From Vitellaria paradoxa (Eukaryota; Streptophyta; Magnoliopsida; Ericales; Sapotaceae), in assembly GCA_019916065.1 (NCBI GenBank), contig CM034243.1, forward strand, positions 24,144,147 through 24,208,146: a stretch of 64,000 nucleotides of DNA, in the 5' to 3' direction. Shown in pieces: positions 46,434-58,546 of this stretch. The position numbers were made by a program, and so were the translations under genes. The notes below the pieces were generated by a model. It ran no database searches. It was not told the origin of the DNA and worked only from the letters and a program-made list of their open reading frames with translations. Position 1 is the first letter of the stretch. Each line of letters begins with the position of its first letter.

Positions 46434-48960
46434 ATGGATAAGAGTTGGATTGATTTGCCGAATAGGATGTCCACGGAATATATGGAGGGGATTAATCAGT
46501 TTATTATATTCACCAATGGGTTTCCCAATGAGTATATTAGTTGTCTCTATAGAAAATGTGCTAACTGGTATTACTATACACGGGAGCCTGTCAGGAAGCA
46601 TCTGATCCGTAATGGGTTCTTAAAGCAGTATAAATATTAGACTCTCCATGGGGAAGAGTATACCCCCTCTCGTCGGGATGAAATCGTTGCGGTGGAGGCT
46701 GAGGCTACAAAGGAAGCTGATCCAATGCTCACGATGCTAGCTGATATTATATATGGATTGGCACTTAAAGATAGAGGTTCTGGTATTGATCTGACCGGTG
46801 GAACTAATCCTCGCTCAGGTGTGGATGATGATTCCTTGAGATATTTTGAAGTACTCAACGATGCGCAGACAGAATTGTATCTTGAATGTCAGGAATTCAG
46901 TAAATTGTCACTTATCATTGAGTTGTTACATTTGAAGGCATTGAATCACTGGTTGGGTACATTGTTTAACATGCTACTGTAGTTGCTTCGTAGAGTTTTA
47001 CCAGCGGAGCTAAGTTTGCTGATTTGTACTATTAGGCGCGCAAGCTAACTGAGAATTTAGGATTCACATAGCAGACTCTAGATGCATGTCCCAACAGTTG
47101 CATGTTGTTTTGGAATGAAAATGCCCACCTTGATACATGTATTGTGTGTGGGGCTTCGAGGTTAAAGGATGTCGGCAGTGTCCAAAATTGGCAAAATCAT
47201 TCGGGCATTTCAAATCGTGGTAAGCTTGTGGCCGCAAGGCAAGTGCGTTATTTCCCACTTGAGCTAAGGCTGAAGATACTTTTCATGTCATCCAAGATTT
47301 CTAAACTAATGAGATGGCATGCTGAGAACAGCTGGGAGGACGGGAACTTATCCCATCTAGCAAACTCCCTGGCATGGAAGGATTTCGATCAAAGACGCCT
47401 TAAGTTCGCTGCCGATTCCGCAGTGTGCGGCTTGGTTTGGCTGCTGATGGATTTAACCCATTTGGAGCCATAACTGGGGTAACTCATAGTACATGGCTTA
47501 TACTATTTGTTCCATATGATCTTCCACCTTGGTTGTGCATGAGGCAACCTTTTCTCATCTTATCGACATTGATTGACGTCTCAGGGATAAAATAGACGTG
47601 TATATGCAACCATTAGTTAAAGAGCTTAATGAATTATAGGCTGACAGTGTGATGACGTTTGACTAAATGGGAAATGAAATATTTAGACTCTGGGCAGCAT
47701 TATTGTGGACAATTAACGACTTCCTTGCGTATGCTAACTTGTCTGGTTGGAGTATAAAAGGGGAGTTTGCATGTCCTTGCTACAATTAGAGCAAGAAGTC
47801 AACCTAGCTAAAATACAGTAGAAAGTGGGCGTACATGGGTTATAAACGTTTCCTACCTTCGTTGCATTGGTTCAAGAAGGATAGAGTCTTACTTGACGAC
47901 ACTTAGGGGTACGGTTCGGCACCACGAAGAATGACCAGGGTTGATTTGTTGGCCGAGATCAAGTGGGAGCAAATATGAATAGTCTATGACTTTCAGGATC
48001 TGTTAGCCCCCCTACTGGCATCTATTTCTAGTGTAAATAGGAACCGAAGCCATAATTGGAAGAAGAAAAGTATTTTCTATAAGTTGCTTTACTGGAAAGA
48101 CAACCTACTCAGGCACAACTTAGATGTCATACACATTGAGAAGAATGTTTACAATAATTTATTGTGGACCATCCTTAGTGTAAAGGGGATATCAAAGGAT
48201 AATGCCAATGCTCGATGTGATTTGCAGGAGATGGGATTGAAAACTCTATTGCACTTGCAGGAGAGGGAGTCCAACAAGACATACATGTAACCTGCACAAT
48301 ACACAATGAGCAAGGCGGAGAAGGATGCGTTCTTATTAATTCTGAAGGACGTGAAGGTGCCTGATAGGTATTGCTCGAATATTTCAAAACGAGTGAACAT
48401 GAGCGAAAGGACGTTATAGGGTTTGAAAAGTCATGACAACCACATCCTCATTCAATAGTTCCTTATTCAATGTGGTGCAGCCGTTGATTGAGCTCAGTAA
48501 CTTTTTCAGGCAACTGTGTTACAAAGTTTTCCGTACAGAAAATTTGAAGGGTCTGCAGGAGATGATTGCTTTGACACTGTGCCATTTGGAGAACATTTTT
48601 TCACTGACATTTTTTGATGTAATAGTTCACTTGGCCATACACTTAACTGAAGAAGCCTGGCGTGGTGGCCCTGTCCAATTCAGGTGGATGTATTCGATTA
48701 AGCGGTATATGAACACATTGAAGAGGTATGTGCAAAACAAAGCTCGACTAGAGGCATCCATAGACAAAGGTTATTTGATGGATGAGTGCACTAATTTTTG
48801 TGCTGCATATCTAAACAACTATGTCTAAACAAAGTTAACCAGGCCGAAGCAGATAAATGAAGGTCCTATTGGGGAAGGCACGTCATTTGATCTGAACCAC
48901 ATTGAGTGGATCCAAGCTCATTGGTTCGCGCTCTTCAACACCCAATCAGTTATGCCATTG
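46434..48960 (+). pseudogene. TNP2: CACTA tnp2-type transposase remnant
   Basis: A transposase-associated domain opens it (MDKSWIDLPNRMSTEYMEGI and ISCLYRKCANW, from 46434). The Tnp2 core follows (LDACPNSCMLFWNENAHLD, then C-x-x-C at CIVCGASRLKD; later ALLWTINDFLAYANLSGW, FACPCYN and WAYMGYKRFLP to about 47870). Then comes DNLLRHNLDVIHIEKNVYNN (about 48100) and a DUF4218-like C-terminal region (AIHLTEEAWRGGPVQFRWMY, RYMNTLKRYVQNK, about 48620-48740). Several stops and at least one frameshift near 48430-48480 break it. The intact enzyme would cut at the CACTA ends in the nucleus; this copy cannot. Confidence 0.92.
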
Positions 48961-49229
48961 ACTCAGTAAGTCATTTTTCATAATAGAGAAAGTCAATTGT
49001 GCAACATTTGTAAGAATTATCATGTTTATTCTCAATCTAATTTGATTTGCGTTGCAGGAGACACATAAACGAGCTGAAACGAAACATACCTCGTGCAATA
49101 GATAGTCAAATTCGAATGTGCCATTATTAATGTTTTCATGACTGGTTTAAGAATTACGTACATGTTAAATATTTCCATATACTTTTATATGTTTTTTCAC
49201 ATTACTTAAAATTTGTGTTAAATTAATTC

Positions 49230-49770
49230 ATGACAAGTTCCATAGGTTTACAATTTACGAAGTACTACCGATCCTACTTTGATTGATGAAATGAACTAAT
49301 TAGCTGAAGGTCCTTGCACGACAGCCCGACGTTACACAACTTGTGACATCGATGGGTTTCAAATTCACATCAAGCAAGTAGACGATAGGTGGGTTACAAA
49401 AAATAGTGGCATCGGTTGTCCATCTGTTGACAGTGGTTACTACTACGAACAATTAAATGACATTATTAAAGTCATTTATAATCGCGGTTTGAGATTTTTA
49501 TTATTCAAGTGTGTCTAGGCCGATCCAATTCGTGGGGTTAAAACTGATAAGTACTAATTTAAATTTGTAAATTTCAATAATTTGTTATACTAGAATGTAT
49601 GAATAGAAGATGAACCGTACATACTGATGTCTATGGCAGACCAAGTTTACTATGCTGGAGACTGAGCCGATCCTAACTAGCAAATTGCGGTTAAAATGTC
49701 AAGAAGGAGGGGTGTATCAGGTCGACTGTGATGAGTTAGATATTGATGCATTCGTCTAACAAGCTCTTGA
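49230..49770 (+). pseudogene. CACTA tnp2 C-terminal DUF4216 remnant
   Basis: After an intron-like gap the frame reads TTCDIDGFQIHIKQVDDRWV, then KNSGIGC and EQLNDIIKVIYNRGLRFLLFK, then PYILMSMADQVYYAGD, the order typical of DUF4216 in CACTA proteins. It contains several stops (after FKC, after YYAGD). It probably belongs to the same gene as the preceding tnp2 remnant. Confidence 0.8.
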
Positions 49771-49951
49771 CCAGGATGCAATTGCCTAACATGATGATAA
49801 TGTTAATTGGGTTAATGACATAGTCGAAGGAGATATGGTTGATTTACATACCAAATACAGGGTTGTGCTCTTTTTTATCCGAACAAAGTGGATTTCCAAT
49901 ATTTATTTTTTAAAATTGTAATAAATTTAACTTGTGAATAGTTAGGGAGCC

Positions 49952-52900
49952 ATGTTCAGACGCTCTAGGAGGAGGACTGATCCTAGGACAATGACTGAGT
50001 GCCTTGACCTATCCTGTGTAGGTGGCAGCTTAGCAGATGCTGTCCTGCCATCACCCTCCATGTCGGTGCAGCTTTCGACGCACAGTCAAGCACCTTCAGT
50101 GTCTGGCAATACAGGGGCAGGTAAAGTTCGTCAGTTTTAGATTTTATCTTATTCATTATAAATATTTATTCTGTAAAAGCTTGTCACTTGACATTTTATT
50201 TGTAACAGATTCTCCCACTTTAAGCAGGCCTTTGAGGTTCGAGAGAGAGCCTTCGAAGGGATTGCCGCAGTGGAACTGCGGGTCACAGTGGATAACCGTA
50301 CAGTGGGATGACACACTCCATCCAGTGGAGAAAGATGGATGGTCTCTCATTTCACAGCTCGGACATTTGGTTCGGAATCCTATCAGATTCCCGTTGACTA
50401 CCCCTAAGTGGGACCGTTTCCCAGATTCTACATTGGAGGTCTATAGGCCGAGGTGTAGGTATGAAATTTTTCTATTTCATTTTTACGTGGTTTCTATGCT
50501 AAAACTTGTAATATTAAATAATATTATATAATTTCTCATTTTTAGGCCAATGTAATTGATGTTCCTCTGGAGTTCTGGGGCGTTATGTTCGCCAAGTGTT
50601 GGAAGATGTGGAATGATCATAAGAATAAGATTAAAAAAAATATTAGAAGGGCCATGAGAATGACCCTGAGATCCACTAGCGAGTCCCACCAGGCGTTCTT
50701 CCCCACTAGTGGGTTGAGCTCGTCAGGTATTGATTGAGCCCCAAGGCACAGATGAGTAGATTGCGAGTTGAATTTTTTCCTTAAGTTTTGAAGTTATAAA
50801 GCGTAAGTCACAAAAACTAATCGAGAAAAAAATAAAATAGGCTGAGACCGAGATGAACTTGTGAAATCAAGGGATGCAGGGCCCCGACCACAAGGAAGGG
50901 ACTTGGCACTTTACTCAAGTACACCACGAGGTAAAACGTTAGCCTACCATGTAATTTTTTTTTAATTTTCATGTCTTATGATAATAAATTATTAACATAT
51001 AATTTTCCTTTCAACAAAGGACGGAGGGGGCCTAAGGATTGATCGAATGGCCATGTGGTTGGCGACTTAACATACTAATTCGCCGGAGGTTCAAGCCATA
51101 CAGGTAATTAATTTTTATATTTTGGCTAATGAACATATAGTTTAATTTTGCTTTAGATAATGTAGTTACTTATCTTGTTTATTGACCGACCCTAAAATGT
51201 ATTCAGGTTCTACCTCTCAAGTGCAAGAGGGTGGTCGTAGTCTTACTCAGTGAGAACCGAGGTCATCTCTACAAGGAGGTCTTTGTTAAAAGCTCCAGAC
51301 TTATTCTCTTTAGTTAGCAGGTGATTCTAATCTAATCTATACTATGATTGGATTTTTGGGGAAGGTTGATAATGGTTTGGGTTGAGAATGGTGAAGTGAA
51401 GGAATTGTGATTCTAAATTAAGATAAAAGCACTAAAAATAAAATAATGAAGACAATCTTGGTTTCAAACCAAATCCGATTGTGGAATAGTGATGGTTTAC
51501 TCAAACGCATTGATGACTCAACTTAGCAATCGCACATGCGTTGCTAGGTTAGAAGATATTTTATTAAAACCTAATTTATGGAACTCAAAGTAAGCGGAGG
51601 TTTTTGAAATTAGCTTCGGACTCATTGGGACATTAAATCGAACACTTAGTATGCACAAGCGTTAACTCATAACCAGACTTCGATTGTAACACAGATGAAC
51701 CGATTTCTTAAGAAAACCTCAAGTTATGGTTTTATGAAAATAAGTTCCAAATCACCGGGCCTTTGAACCAACCACTTGGTATGCACGAGTGGCCAATCGT
51801 AACCAAGCTTTGGTTATAACACGGGTGATTGATTTCGAAAGTAAATCAAATTTGGATTTTGGAAAATATATTTCTAACTCACTGGGACATTGGACCAAAC
51901 ACTTGGTGTGTACAAGGAAAAACTTGTAACCAAGCGATGGTTGTAACACAAGTGAGTTGATTTCGAAAGAACCCTAGCTTACTATGAAATTCCAATTAGA
52001 AATCAAAAATATGTTTCATTGAAAAGAATATTTTACATTTGAGTTCACCAAACTACCACACCATCTTCAATGGCTTAAAGCCAAGGACAAACCCTAGCCT
52101 AACATATTTGAACTTCGAAGAGGAAAATAAACATGCAAACCATCCATTAATGTAAAATGAACAAGTACGAAGTAAAAATGAAAGATGAGAAGCAAAAATG
52201 AAATACTAAGAAGTAAAAACGAAAGACGAAAAGCAAAAATGAAGTACTTTAAATTGAAAATATTTAAAAGTAAAGAACTTACATGAAAACCCTAGGAGAG
52301 AGAGTGAAAACACCATGCGAAACTTCAACTAAACCCCCATGCCTAAACTTAATGTAGCTCTCTTTTTAAACGTAAGGTAAAAGTCCCTTAAGTATAAGAA
52401 TTTAAGCCTATTTATAGGCGTACACAAGTCAAGGGTATAAATGTAATTTTACAATCCAAAAATAATATTAAAAGTCTACTGGAGGAACATCACAGGCGCC
52501 CAACACTAAGTTAGCGTGCACCCAAGCTACTGCACACTCCAAGTGCTCGACAAAAGTCCTGAGATAGAAGCTGAAAAATAACTCTCGACGGGCGCCCAAG
52601 GTAGAACACAATCGAGCACCCATACCTTGTGCGCCCAGGGCATGTGTGCTCAAGGTGAGTCTAGCCCAAACAAGCCTCGGTGGGTGCCCAAGGTGTGCTC
52701 AGTTGGGCACCCAACTGATGTTCTGATGCGATGGTTCATTTAGATAGCTTTCTATCTCTGATTTCCCATGCAATTTTGAGCTTGAAGATAACAGATTCAG
52801 GCTTTGACTAAAACACAAAAGTTGTAGCCCTTCGAGTCTTCTTTCTAACCCATAAAAAATCAAGTCAATCAGACTTGTGAGTGAAAACTTATGGCCAAAA

Positions 52901-53830
52901 TACTGATAGGGTGTCGTGCAACATTCTATTGCAATATGTCTTCAACCGATTTGAGCTTAGTGCCATTTCCTTCTCCTTGGCAGCCATGGTAGCTGATCTT
53001 ATGCATTGGAATGCCACTTAGGAAGTTGAGCAGTTCTTGGGAGTCGTTGGACAAGTTGGTATTTGAGTCTTGAAGCCATTTTCTCCATGTACACTAGGTG
53101 TTCGATAAAATGCTCCAAAGAACTACTAAACTTATTCTTGTACTTCCTTACTCCGGCTTGCCTTGGCTTCTCCTCACATGCACCCTTGGTATCATTTAGG
53201 CCTGAAACACCATATTATATTACCTGAAATACACAAACACCAAGAATGCATGGAAATGAGATAATTATGCTAACACATCACCAATAATAACTATAAATGC
53301 ATAATTAGCATGCTCAATATATATATATAATTATACAATAATGCATGCTAATCATTTATCCATCTCGACTTGTTTCCATTAGGCTCAGTTTAATACACGT
53401 GTAGACAAGTTGCTGCTGAATGAGAAGGAGTCCGATGAGAAAAGGGACGAGATATTTTTCTCCATCGTCAGACATAATGGTCACAGATATACGCTTACGC
53501 GGGGTGCAAGCATTCCACGCCAATCCATCGCACGAGTAGAGTCATCCTCTCAGGCCAAACATCGTGACCAGAATCTGCTTCAGACCCTTCGAGCTGAGAT
53601 GGATGCGCGAGAAGCGTCACTTTGGGCCAAGATGATGGTTGAAATGGGGAAGCGCATATCTCAGAGTCAAAGCCATCCACCTCTTCCTCCTGCTTGGGTT
53701 ACAAATTTTATTTTTTGTTTTTATTAGTAATTAAAATTTAATAAATTTATTTATTCGTGTCTTCTTATCACTTTCTAATTTCGTTATTGTTTCATTGTAG
53801 GACCCAGACGATGGCGGCTAGCCTTCTTGG
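49952..53830 (+). pseudogene. Second CACTA gene (TNP1/TNPA-like) remnant, with an interrupted intron
   Basis: Segments: 49952-50140 (RRSRRRTDPRTMTECLDLS); 50220-50460 (basic, GLPQWNCGSQWITVQWDD, then LVRNPIRFPLTTPKWDRFPD); 50545-50740 (FWGVMFAKCWKMWNDHKN and MRMTLRSTSESHQAFFP); short pieces near 50880, 51030 and 51220; and 53386-53700 (RVDKLLLNEKESDEKRDEIF, then SLWAKMMVEMGKR, partly coiled-coil-like). The order fits the plant transposase-24/TNP1 family, which binds subterminal repeats. Introns separate the parts. It is interrupted by about 2 kb of repeat DNA at 51321-53384 and by stops. Confidence 0.7.
51321..53384. repeat. Intronic insertion, LTR-like, with a triple ~130-bp repeat
   Basis: Non-coding. 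Three diverged tandem copies with a period near 130 bp start at about 51622, 51752 and 51879. Each has TCA-C/T-GGG-A/C, a 'cacttggtatgcac'-type block and a 'gttgtaacacaagtga'-type block. The part at about 52790-52920 is the reverse complement of 58795-58925 within solo LTR B (shared AAGTTGTAGCCCTT). It is therefore probably a minus-strand LTR or LTR fragment of a related gypsy family; boundaries are uncertain. Confidence 0.55.
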
Positions 53831-53899
53831 ACTGGATTAGGATGATTAGGAGCCATGCTTATCATTTGACGATCAGTACACTTGTATATATTTTAGTTT

Positions 53900-54255
53900 T
53901 TGTATTCTAAACATTTACATGTAATAAATTTTTCTTTAAATTGTAATTAAATTTGATATTGTTTTTGTACAAATAATGTAGAAACTTGTTTTATTTTATG
54001 AAAAACTTTTTTAGTTACATGTGGAAATTAATTTATATGATTAAATTAAATTAAATTTGAAGTAAATATTTATAGATAAATAATAATTATAATAACTATT
54101 ATTATAAATAACTAACTAACTAACTAATTATAAATAAATAAGAATTGCATTAAATAATTATTATAAATAAATAATATAAATAATAAACAATTAGTAAATA
54201 AGTAATTCAAATATTACATTAATAGAAAATAACAATAAATTTAAAAAAAATTACA
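53900..54255. other. CACTA AT-rich 3' segment
   Basis: AT-rich DNA with TAACTAAC and TAAATAA repeats after the last coding remnant. No gene is visible; presumably 3' UTR. Confidence 0.5.
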
Positions 54256-54678
54256 AATATATTGCGACCGCTTTTAGGCGGTCACTAAAATAAAAAAGCG
54301 GTCGCTAATACGTATGTGCCAAGTGGCGCTAATTGGACCAATTTTCCTGGGGCAAGAAATAGCGACCACCTAGGGGTACTAGCGACTGCCTATACTTTGC
54401 GCGATCTGCTGCCACTTGGATCCATTTTCACGGGGGAGAAACAGTGACCGCATTATAGTATTAGCAACCGCCCATAGTGGTCGCTAAAAGTGCTCACTTT
54501 TTCACACCAGCAGTCGCTAGGGCAGACACTAATACTATAGTGATTGACCGGTTGCTAATAGTTTTTAGCCACGAGCCTATTGCGACTCATTGCAGGCGGT
54601 CGCTATGTGGTCGCTAATAAGTTTAGCGATTGCTTTTCAGTTTTCAGCGACCGCCATAAATGCGTTTTTCCAGTAGTG
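54256..54678 (-). repeat. CACTA 3' end and subterminal repeats
   Basis: Many copies of GCGACCGC / GCGGTCGCTA motifs in both orientations, ending in TTTTTCCAGTAGTG. The terminal bases pair with the 5' CACTACTAGAAA end. Confidence 0.9.
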
Positions 54679-54682
54679 AAAA

Positions 54683-55666
54683 TACAGATAAATAATTGCA
54701 TTAACTAAATTTCTGGTACAAAGAAAGATATAAATACTTTCCATTCTGTTGAGCTACTGAATATGGTTATACCTCTTTGTATGACAAGTATTGCTTTGGA
54801 AAACATCTAATTGAGTATATTAAACAATCATTAAGCTTAGTTTAGCTATACATTAATAGGAACACATGTATTCATTATCTAATTGCTTCTAATATATGCA
54901 ATTATGCATGGTTTTTGTTTAATTTGGGTATTGCCCTTTTTGGCCATTTTTTGTTATCAACTATGTAAACTTATGGAGGCCTTTTGTATGGCTTTACTCT
55001 TTTAGGAAAAAAAAAGTTTTATAATTAATCTAGATCTTGGCTAACATATAATTTTGGAGCATGACTATAAAAAGCCATAACTGCTTGGCAAAAGTTTTCA
55101 TTATTGATAAGCAAATATGATATCATCATTGTTTATTGGCAAACAAAATTTATTCTGGTAGAAAAAAAAACATTTTCTATGAAAAAATGAATAAATACTT
55201 TCTATTCTACTTGGTTACTAAACATGCTTTTAAAAACAACTAATTGAGTATATTGATTAATTATAAAGCCAGTCAACTATACATTAACAGGAACACCTGT
55301 ATTTGTTTTTTGCTTGCTTTTAATAGATACATGGTTTTATTTAAATTAGATTTTACTTTTTTAGGCCATGTTGTCATTGAGGAATATTTTAAATGATCTC
55401 TACCAATCATTGGAATATCTTGTAGAATTTATTCTTATGTTTTTAAAGATAAAATTGGCCAGGGCATTAGAGGCAATGCATTCACAGCTTTATCAAAATA
55501 TCTTCAGTATTGCATTTATTGTTGGTTTATAATTCCATATAATTAACTATCTAAATTTTTGGAGGCCTTTTGTATAGCTTTTGGCAAAATTAATACCTAT
55601 CATGTTCATAGCTAACATGTAATTTTTTTAGTATGACTTTTCAAAGCCATAATTGCATAGCAAAAG
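54683..55666 (+). repeat. CMT intron with diverged ~460-bp tandem duplication
   Basis: A block with TAAATACTTT-C-ATTCT, AATTGAGTATATT, CTATACATTAA-AGGAACAC and AAAGCCATAA-TGC starts at about 54731 and again at about 55192, with many differences. A further partial copy of AAGCCATAA-AACTGCTGG type lies near 56710. It does not code. Confidence 0.65.
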
Positions 55667-56630
55667 CTTTTTTTTTTTTTTTTTTTTTTTGTTAATTGAG
55701 AGTATTTTGGATTAATAGGGAAATATGTACATGATCTTAGGGCATACCCCTATATAACGAAAGTTTTAATTACAATGGGATCCCCCAATTAGTACATAAA
55801 GAACTGTTTTCGTCATTATCTACTATGACAGAAAGCTTAGAGAGTTTGACTCTAATTACATAAGCAATACTTTGAATGATGGTAGCAACTGGAGACAAGA
55901 GCCCTTTAAATAGTCTTGCATTCCTTTCCATCCAAATGTGATAAACAAGTGCAGCCCAAGCTATTTTGCGTAGCATGCTAGCAAAGCTTTTCCCGCTAAA
56001 TTTACCAATAGCCCAAGAGACTTCTTGCTTCCAAGCTTGAGTAACTTTAGAGATGAGGCATTTATTAAACACTATTGCTCTTGCTTCAGTTGCATAGGGA
56101 CATTGGAAAAATAGATGATTCATGGTCTCCTCGGCTTGGCCACATAAGATACAAGTCGAATCCAAATTTAACCCCAAGCTCGCATTCTATCTTTAGTATT
56201 CAATTTTTCCTTTATTGCAAGCCATAAAATAAATCCATGTCTAGGAATGTGATTAGAGAACCATATTAAGTGACGCCATAGTACCTTTGGTGCTCTTTCC
56301 CGAATTGTATTCCAAGTAAGGGCTACCTTGTAAGCTTCATTTTTGGAGACGGTCTACTTGAATTCATCCATTGCTTGCGGGTTTGGCAAATAAGAAGGGG
56401 GGTTCTCAGCAATGATTTTCTTAAGCCCCATGTGCACGGGTAGGGCCATTTCCAATCCCCATCGCTAATGACTTGTGAAACTTTTGCATTCTTAGGTAGC
56501 CCAGCATCATAAGCAATCCTTGGTCCAAATTTGGGAATTAATGGCCTAAGGGGATGCCAATTAGAGAACCACAAGGAAATAGAGTCTCCTCGTCCCACTT
56601 TGTATTTAGATATGTGGCTTGCAACTTCCC
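55667..56630 (-). mobile_element. 5'-truncated L1-type LINE in a CMT intron
   Basis: An A-tail on the minus strand (T run 55668-55690). The flanking duplication TGCATAGCAAAAG (55654-55666) and TGCATGGCAAAAG (56631-56643) has one mismatch. Coding content is only the ORF2 C-terminus, including a zinc-binding RT domain (STCILCGQAEETMNHLFFQC, then AALVYHIWMERNARLF, 56177-55770) and an upstream segment SKYKVGRGDSISLWFSNWHP. 5' truncation is the usual result of incomplete target-primed reverse transcription. This is a different subfamily from the LINE at 19-35 kb. Confidence 0.9.
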
Positions 56631-57706
56631 TGCATGGCAAAAGTTTCACTATTAATACCTATAATCATATCTTAACTAAAAGATTGTAATTTTTATACAC
56701 GATTATATAAGCCATAATAACTGCTGGTATATGACTTGTAATGTGGAAATTCTCTCACAAGTATGAGGATGTTACCATGCTCATATTGACAAACAAATAT
56801 GATAGCATTTGCAAAATTACATATTCTATTTCTTTTTCTTAAAAATTATCCATTATAATTTTAAAGTAGGATTTTCCATTTGGCATTTAAGTTATCAAAG
56901 GATTTGATTTTGTGGCTTTTGATATATTCAAAGTAAAACTTTGACTATCTGGTTTTTGTAATAATGTTGAAATCATTGGTTTAACCCAAAAAATGTGATT
57001 TGTGTATTTTAATGATTTAAGTACAAAACCCTCAAGAACAAAAGATTAGGCTTAAAAGCTCACAGAATATAGGGTTTTAAGTCTCCACCTATGCCTTGGA
57101 ATACTTGAATAACTGAAGATCATGAACTCCAATTCATAACACACTCTAATTCAATGGTCTTAAGTGATAAGTTTTTAATGCATTAGAAAATATTATACTC
57201 AATTTGAATCAAGCGTCTTATTCAAGATTGAAATTAATTCATTCATTATTATCATGACTAATACCAACATTAAACTAGTTACTAAACACATGCAAAAGTC
57301 ATTCATTTAGAGTTAAAAGTGACATGTCAAAGTTAAGTTATCAAGCATCCCACCCCCAAACTAAAGTTACGCATTGTCCTTAATGTGTTCAAAATACTCA
57401 AGTGAGTGTGTGTGTGTGTGTGTGTGCACATGACGTATGATTAAAAACTAGCAAGAACTTAAGCGTGTGTTTTATCCTCCCCCCTCCCAAAACTAGATTC
57501 ATGAATGAATTACAAAAATGAAAAAAAAAATACAATAAAAACATATGCAAATGAAAGACAAATTATGAAAATGGGTAAAAACATAGTGTTTTAAACCTTT
57601 TCCAACACTGATAAAAAGTTTCACCACTTTGAGGGGCAAAGTTCAAAATTTGATATTGTATGGCATTAGTTCTATTAAGAGGGAAAATTTTCTTCAGTAA
57701 CTTAGC

Positions 57707-58174
57707 CTACATTTCATTCCAAGTACGAATAGAATTAGATGGTAAGAACTCAAACCATCTGGCTACCTTATCTTTTAAAGAAAATAGGAAGAGCTTAAGA
57801 AATTCTAAATCTATTGGACAACCTTGATCATTAATAGCGACGCATACATCCCTAAAGCGACTTAAAATGGTCACATGGATTCTTAGAATCCATACCATGG
57901 AATGTAGGTAACAATTGAATCTGCCAGGTTTAAAGTTAAATGCTCTTTGGTTTTCTGGCCACACAATGCAGGATTCAGGAGTGTGCCTATCTTGCTGCAA
58001 TATGTCCCTCATGGGACATCTAGTAGCAACAACTTGATTATTTTCCATTTTTAATATAGAGGCAAGAGGACAGGAAATTTGAATATCTATGTAAAGATTA
58101 TCAGGTTCAAAAGGAGGATCAGTAAATTCAGGACGTCTTAATCTACCATTTTCCCCACGATTCCAAGCGTTCAT
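57707..58174 (-). pseudogene. gag fragment of the Athila/Tat-like element
   Basis: 155 residues open. The N-terminal part is (A)WNRGENGRLRRPEFTDPPFE. The capsid-like part reads FKPGRFNCYLHSMVW, then SRFRDVCVAINDQG, then DLEFLKLFLFSLKDKVARWF and LPSNSIRTWNEM, a retrotransposon gag domain found in Athila/Tat-type Ty3-gypsy elements. It lies after the PBS as expected. No protease, RT or integrase follows before the 3' untranslated motif, so it is a non-autonomous deletion derivative. It ends at the window's T-rich region by a stop at 57707. Confidence 0.8.
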
Positions 58175-58546
58175 ATGCTAAATAACAGCCTATGTAAAAG
58201 TACTGGTGTCTGGATTGCTAGTCAGGGTGTTTGAATAACAGTAAGCAATTCTAGGCAGTTAAAAGAAAAAAAAATTAAAAAATAGCATTATTATTATTAT
58301 TATTATTATTTACATAAGGCAGTAAATTAACTTAAACGTAAAATAACCTAAAACCTAAAGTTGATTCCCTGGCAACGATGCCAAAAACATGATCGCCTCT
58401 AAATAATACGTTTAGATTAAACCCCTAAGTGCAAGGATGTGCGATGTAGCTTTAACTCGATGAGATCAAGTCAAATCCTCAAGGAACCTAACGTGATAAT
58501 TTCTAAGTTTTAAAAGGTTTAAGTTACTTACTACTCAATTCAAAGT

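Larger units (their letters stand above)
41132..54678 (+). mobile_element. Complete 13.5-kb CACTA (En/Spm) transposon, TSD AAA
   Basis: Starts CACTACTAGAAAT and ends with the inverse of CACTACTGGAAA. The 3-bp duplication AAA lies at 41129-41131 and 54679-54681. Both subterminal regions carry many GCGGTCGCTA-type short repeats in both orientations. Inside, on the plus strand, are a tnp2-type transposase with DUF4216/DUF4218 parts and a second TNP1-like gene, all with stops. The 5' non-coding half is AT-rich with tandem duplications. It lies in an intron of the CMT pseudogene, after the exon ending at about 41026. Confidence 0.95.
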
